A stretch of 64,000 nt of DNA from Cupriavidus cauae (GTDB lineage: Bacteria; Pseudomonadota; Gammaproteobacteria; Burkholderiales; Burkholderiaceae): NCBI RefSeq assembly GCF_008632125.1, contig NZ_VWRN01000053.1, forward strand, positions 539,085 to 603,084. The letters run 5' to 3'. Shown here in pieces: positions 58,500 through 64,000 of this stretch (the first letter of the stretch is position 1; each line of letters opens with the position of its first letter). The position numbers and the translations under genes are program-made. Under the pieces are notes generated by a model. It saw only the letters and a program-made list of their open reading frames with translations, ran no database searches and was not told the origin of the DNA.

Positions 58500-58841
58500 G
58501 CCGGACCTGCCCCGCCCACGCGGCCGGCCATTCTAGCAAGCGCCGAACGGGGCAACCCGCATGGCACACCCCAGGGATTTGTGATTTACTGTTAGAGCCT
58601 TTTCGGCCCGAACGTTCACCGGCCGATGGACCGCGACGGATCGCCCGTCGCCCGGATTGACCGCTGCATCGTTAGCTGCATCGTTGCTGTAACACTCGCT
58701 GCACCACCATCACGAAATAGCCGCGTTCCAACAAGCGGCAGCACCGCGCCGTAGCCTGTTCCGGGCAGTCATCGCGCATTTTCGGGATACACGCGGGATG
58801 TCCGGGGCCGGCCATGTGCGTCCACCCACATGGAGACCAGC
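58500..58841. other. spacer between dedA and the cox cluster
   Basis: 342 bp without a gene. It holds the dedA -10 element (58530-58535, minus strand), a GAACGTTC palindrome (58610-58617), and a direct repeat GCTGCATCGTT (about 58663-58685) that could be an operator for the cox genes. TTGACC at 58657 looks like a -35 but has no good -10 partner. Confidence 0.5.
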
Positions 58842-59390
<549 letters not shown>

Positions 59391-59403
59391 GGAGGAGCCC
59401 GCC

Positions 59404-61866
<2,463 letters not shown>

Positions 61867-61883
61867 CGCGCGAGGAGACTTCC

Positions 61884-62774
61884 ATGTACGCATTCGAGTT
61901 CCAACGCGCGACCGATGCCCAGGCCGCGGCCGCGCTGCTGCGCAACGACCCCGACGCCAAGATCGTGGCGGGCGGACAGAGCCTGATCGCCGCGATGAAG
62001 CTGCGGCTGGCCGCGCCATCGACGCTGGTCGATATCAACCGCATTCCAGGCATCCGCGATATCCGCGTCGAGGGCGACACGCTGGTGATCGGCGCCGGCG
62101 CGCGGCACGCCGATGTCGAGGCGCACCCCGAGGTCAAACGCCGGCTGCCGGCGCTGGCCGCGCTGGCCGGCGGCATCGGCGACCGCCAGGTGCGCGCGCT
62201 CGGCACGCTGGGCGGCTCGATCGCCAACAACGATCCGGCCGCCTGCTATCCGGCCGCGGTGCTCGGGCTGAACGCCACCGTGGTGACCGACCGGCGCAGC
62301 ATCGCCGCCGACGACTTCTTCGTCGGCATGTACGAGACCGCGCTCGAGCCGGACGAGCTGATCACCGCGGTGCGCTTCCCCTGTCCGCGGCAGGCGGCCT
62401 ACGTCAAGTTCCGCAACCCGGCCTCGCGCTTTGCGCTGGTCGGCGTGATGGTGGCGCGTGGCGTCGGCGGCGGCGCTGCGAACGGCAGCGGCGGTGGCAA
62501 CGGTGGCAGTGGCGGCGACGTGCGCGTTGCCGTGACCGGCGCCGCCGATGCGGTGTTCCGCTGCGAGCCGCTGGAGCGGGCGCTGTCGGCCGACTTCAGC
62601 GCGGCGGCCGCGCGCGCGGTGACGATCCCGACCGAGGGCCTGAACGACGACCTGCACGGGTCCGCCGAGTACCGGGCGCATCTGATTCCGGTGCTGGCGG
62701 CGCGGGCGGTCGAGCAGGCGCTGGGGCAATCGTCCATGCAGGCCTCCTCGCAGTCGTCCACGCCATCGCCCTGA
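61884..62774 (+). CDS. coxM: molybdenum hydroxylase medium FAD-binding subunit (CoxM-like)
   Basis: 296 residues from ATG 61884, with GAGGAG upstream. The FAD-binding PCMH fold shows both family motifs, AGGQSLIAAMKLRL (residues about 30-43) and TLGGSIANNDPAA (near 112-124). It takes electrons from CoxS and reduces an external acceptor. A Gly/Asn/Ser-rich insertion (about residues 192-211) and a Gln/Ser tail are unlike the usual family sequence. Third gene of the S-L-M order, 17 bp after coxL. Confidence 0.94.
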   Translation: MYAFEFQRATDAQAAAALLRNDPDAKIVAGGQSLIAAMKLRLAAPSTLVDINRIPGIRDIRVEGDTLVIGAGARHADVEAHPEVKRRLPALAALAGGIGDRQVRALGTLGGSIANNDPAACYPAAVLGLNATVVTDRRSIAADDFFVGMYETALEPDELITAVRFPCPRQAAYVKFRNPASRFALVGVMVARGVGGGAANGSGGGNGGSGGDVRVAVTGAADAVFRCEPLERALSADFSAAAARAVTIPTEGLNDDLHGSAEYRAHLIPVLAARAVEQALGQSSMQASSQSSTPSP

Positions 62775-62910
62775 AGCGGGGGGCGGGACGTGAAGCGGCG
62801 CGGCGGGCCGTGAAGGACAGCGGCTCGCCGGTCCGCCGTCCCGCCGCAGTCTTTCCCCCTGCGAACCTGATTTCGTTTATCAGCGCGCCGCCCGCCTGCC
62901 CGCCATAGCC

Positions 62911-62940
62911 ATCGCCAGCCATCGCCAGCCATCGCCAGCC
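62911..62940. repeat. 10-nt x 3 tandem repeat (ATCGCCAGCC)
   Basis: Three exact copies (62911, 62921, 62931) flanked by decayed ones lie immediately upstream of the MoxR-type gene. The whole spacer 62775-62959 has no other recognised feature. Confidence 0.85.
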
Positions 62941-62959
62941 ATCGCCCGACCTCGCCTTC

Positions 62960-63868
62960 ATGCTGCCCGATTCGATCGACCAGACCCTGACGCTGCTCCA
63001 GCGCGAGCAATATTTCGCCGACCGCGAGACCGCGACCGTGCTGTTCCTCGCGCTGAAGATGCAGCGCCCGCTGTTCCTGGAAGGCGAACCCGGCGTCGGC
63101 AAGACCGCGCTGGCGCAGGCGATCGCCGCGGGCCTCGGCACCAGGCTGTTGCGCCTGCAGTGCTACGAAGGGCTCGACGCCGCCAGCGCGCTGTACGAAT
63201 GGGACTATCCACGCCAGATCATGGCGCTGCGGCTGGCCGAGGCGCGCGGCGAGCGGCCCGAGGCGCAATCGCTGTACCGCGACGAATTCCTGCTCAAGCG
63301 CCCGCTGCTGGAGGCGCTGCTGCCCGACCCGGCCGCTCCTGCGGTGCCGCGCGTGCTGCTGATCGACGAGATCGACCGCGCCGACGAACCGTTCGAGGCC
63401 TTCCTGCTCGAGGTGCTGTCCGAATACCAGGTGTCGATCCCGGAGATCGGCCGCATCGCCGCGCAACGCCCGCCGCTGATCGTGATCACGTCGAACCGCA
63501 CGCGCGAGGTGCACGACGCGCTCAAGCGCCGCTGCCTCTATCGCTGGATCGGCTATCCCGAGCGCCAGCGCGAGCTCGACATCGTCGCCGCCCGCGCACC
63601 AGAGGCCGCGGCCGCCTTGCAGACACAGGCGATCGACTTCGTGCACCGCCTGCGCGGCATCGATCTGTTCAAGGCGCCCGGCATCGCCGAGGCGATCGAC
63701 TGGTGCCGCGCGCTGGCGGCGCTCGGCGTGACCGAGCTGGATCCCGATTCGGTGCGCGACACGCTCGGGGTCCTGCTCAAGTACCAGGACGATCTCGCGC
63801 GCATCGACGGGCCAACGGTAGCCGAACTGCTGGCCGGCACGCCGACGGAGCCGGCCGGGGAGCGCTGA
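62960..63868 (+). CDS. coxD: MoxR-type AAA+ ATPase (CoxD-like)
   Basis: 302 residues. Walker A GEPGVGKT is residues 42-49 and Walker B LLIDEIDRADE near 131-141; ITSNRTREVHDALKRRCLY carries sensor and arginine-finger residues. MoxR ATPases mature metallo-enzymes; CoxD inserts sulfur and copper into the carbon monoxide dehydrogenase active site and paralogues serve other molybdenum hydroxylases. It is 185 bp downstream of coxM and directly precedes the next gene. Confidence 0.92.
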   Translation: MLPDSIDQTLTLLQREQYFADRETATVLFLALKMQRPLFLEGEPGVGKTALAQAIAAGLGTRLLRLQCYEGLDAASALYEWDYPRQIMALRLAEARGERPEAQSLYRDEFLLKRPLLEALLPDPAAPAVPRVLLIDEIDRADEPFEAFLLEVLSEYQVSIPEIGRIAAQRPPLIVITSNRTREVHDALKRRCLYRWIGYPERQRELDIVAARAPEAAAALQTQAIDFVHRLRGIDLFKAPGIAEAIDWCRALAALGVTELDPDSVRDTLGVLLKYQDDLARIDGPTVAELLAGTPTEPAGER

Positions 63869-64000
63869 ATGACGCCGCGCCAGCCAGCCGACGCGACTCC
63901 GCCCGAGCCTCGTTCGGGGACAGCGCCGGACGCGGCGGCGGCGCCGGTCCCGCCGGAGCCGCCGGGTCCACCGGTCGGGCAGGCCACGCCGGTCGCGCCG
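63869..64000 (+). CDS. start of a downstream cox accessory gene (possibly coxE), truncated
   Basis: The ATG at 63869 abuts the TGA of the ATPase gene. The 44 codons present encode a Pro/Ala-rich, low-complexity N-terminus and no recognisable domain. In related clusters the next gene is coxE, a VWA protein that partners the MoxR ATPase; that identity is inferred from context only, because the informative part lies outside the window. Confidence 0.55.
   Translation, partial: MTPRQPADATPPEPRSGTAPDAAAAPVPPEPPGPPVGQATPVAP

Overview
The window is GC-rich chromosomal DNA from a betaproteobacterium, most likely Burkholderiaceae of the Cupriavidus/Ralstonia group. This rests on gene neighbourhoods known from that group (tyrS-dtd; erpA/bactofilin/rpsI/rplM; fmdB-DUF502-aspS-nudB; ubiE-Tim44-ubiJ-ubiB), on the codon usage and on the protein families. 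No phage, transposase, CRISPR array or tRNA was recognised; it reads as core and near-core chromosome with a few accessory catabolic blocks.

Layout. 1-4.1 kb: dtd (cut by the window edge) and tyrS on the minus strand, diverging from an M23 peptidase-anmK pair for cell-wall turnover. 4.2-6.3 kb: a LysR regulator diverging from a phytanoyl-CoA dioxygenase-like gene, with two regularly spaced dyads between them. 6.3-8.8 kb: erpA, a bactofilin and the rplM-rpsI operon, with a promoter-terminator unit (candidate small RNA) upstream of rplM. 9-11 kb: OsmC-like gene, RNase P RNA (rnpB), and a DUF3025 gene whose 3' end has become a collagen-like Gly-Pro-Ser repeat running into rnpB. 11-14.5 kb: pyrC and ttuD-ttuC (tartrate/glycerate metabolism). 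14.7-20.3 kb: class II glutamine amidotransferase, the gltIJKL glutamate/aspartate ABC importer and glutamate dehydrogenase. 20.5-23 kb: LysR (HypT-like), cysteine dioxygenase-like and Lrp genes. 23-28 kb: an NMT1/THI5-type ABC importer and an Atm1-type exporter. 28-36 kb: acyl-CoA thioesterase, then a TetR-controlled fatty-acid beta-oxidation operon (acyl-CoA dehydrogenase, fused hydroxyacyl-CoA dehydrogenase/hydratase, thiolase, enoyl-CoA isomerase-like). 36-46 kb: clsB, mobB, an EEP phosphatase, nudB, a coiled-coil membrane protein, aspS, DUF502, fmdB, a sodium:solute symporter. 46-53 kb: ubiB, ubiJ, Tim44-like, ubiE, DUF971 and an SbmA/BacA-like ABC protein. 53-58.5 kb: HIT protein, a 1324-residue FAD/Fe-S oxidoreductase, a DedA/YqaA-type membrane protein. 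58.8-64 kb: a form II cox-type molybdenum hydroxylase cluster (small, large, medium subunits, MoxR ATPase, start of the next gene).

The most unusual theme is short-period tandem repetition. Inside reading frames the periods are 9 or 12 nt (DUF3025 tail, cysteine dioxygenase insertion, CoxS tail), so they add tri- or tetrapeptides without frameshift. In spacers they are mostly 10-11 nt, with a large 12 x 12-nt array between clsB and mobB. The window also carries related GC-rich palindromes in at least three or four spacers, and several operator-like dyads next to LysR and TetR genes. I saw no clearly new multi-gene system; the best leads are the candidate RNA upstream of rplM, the collagen-like tail overlapping rnpB, and the repeat pattern.
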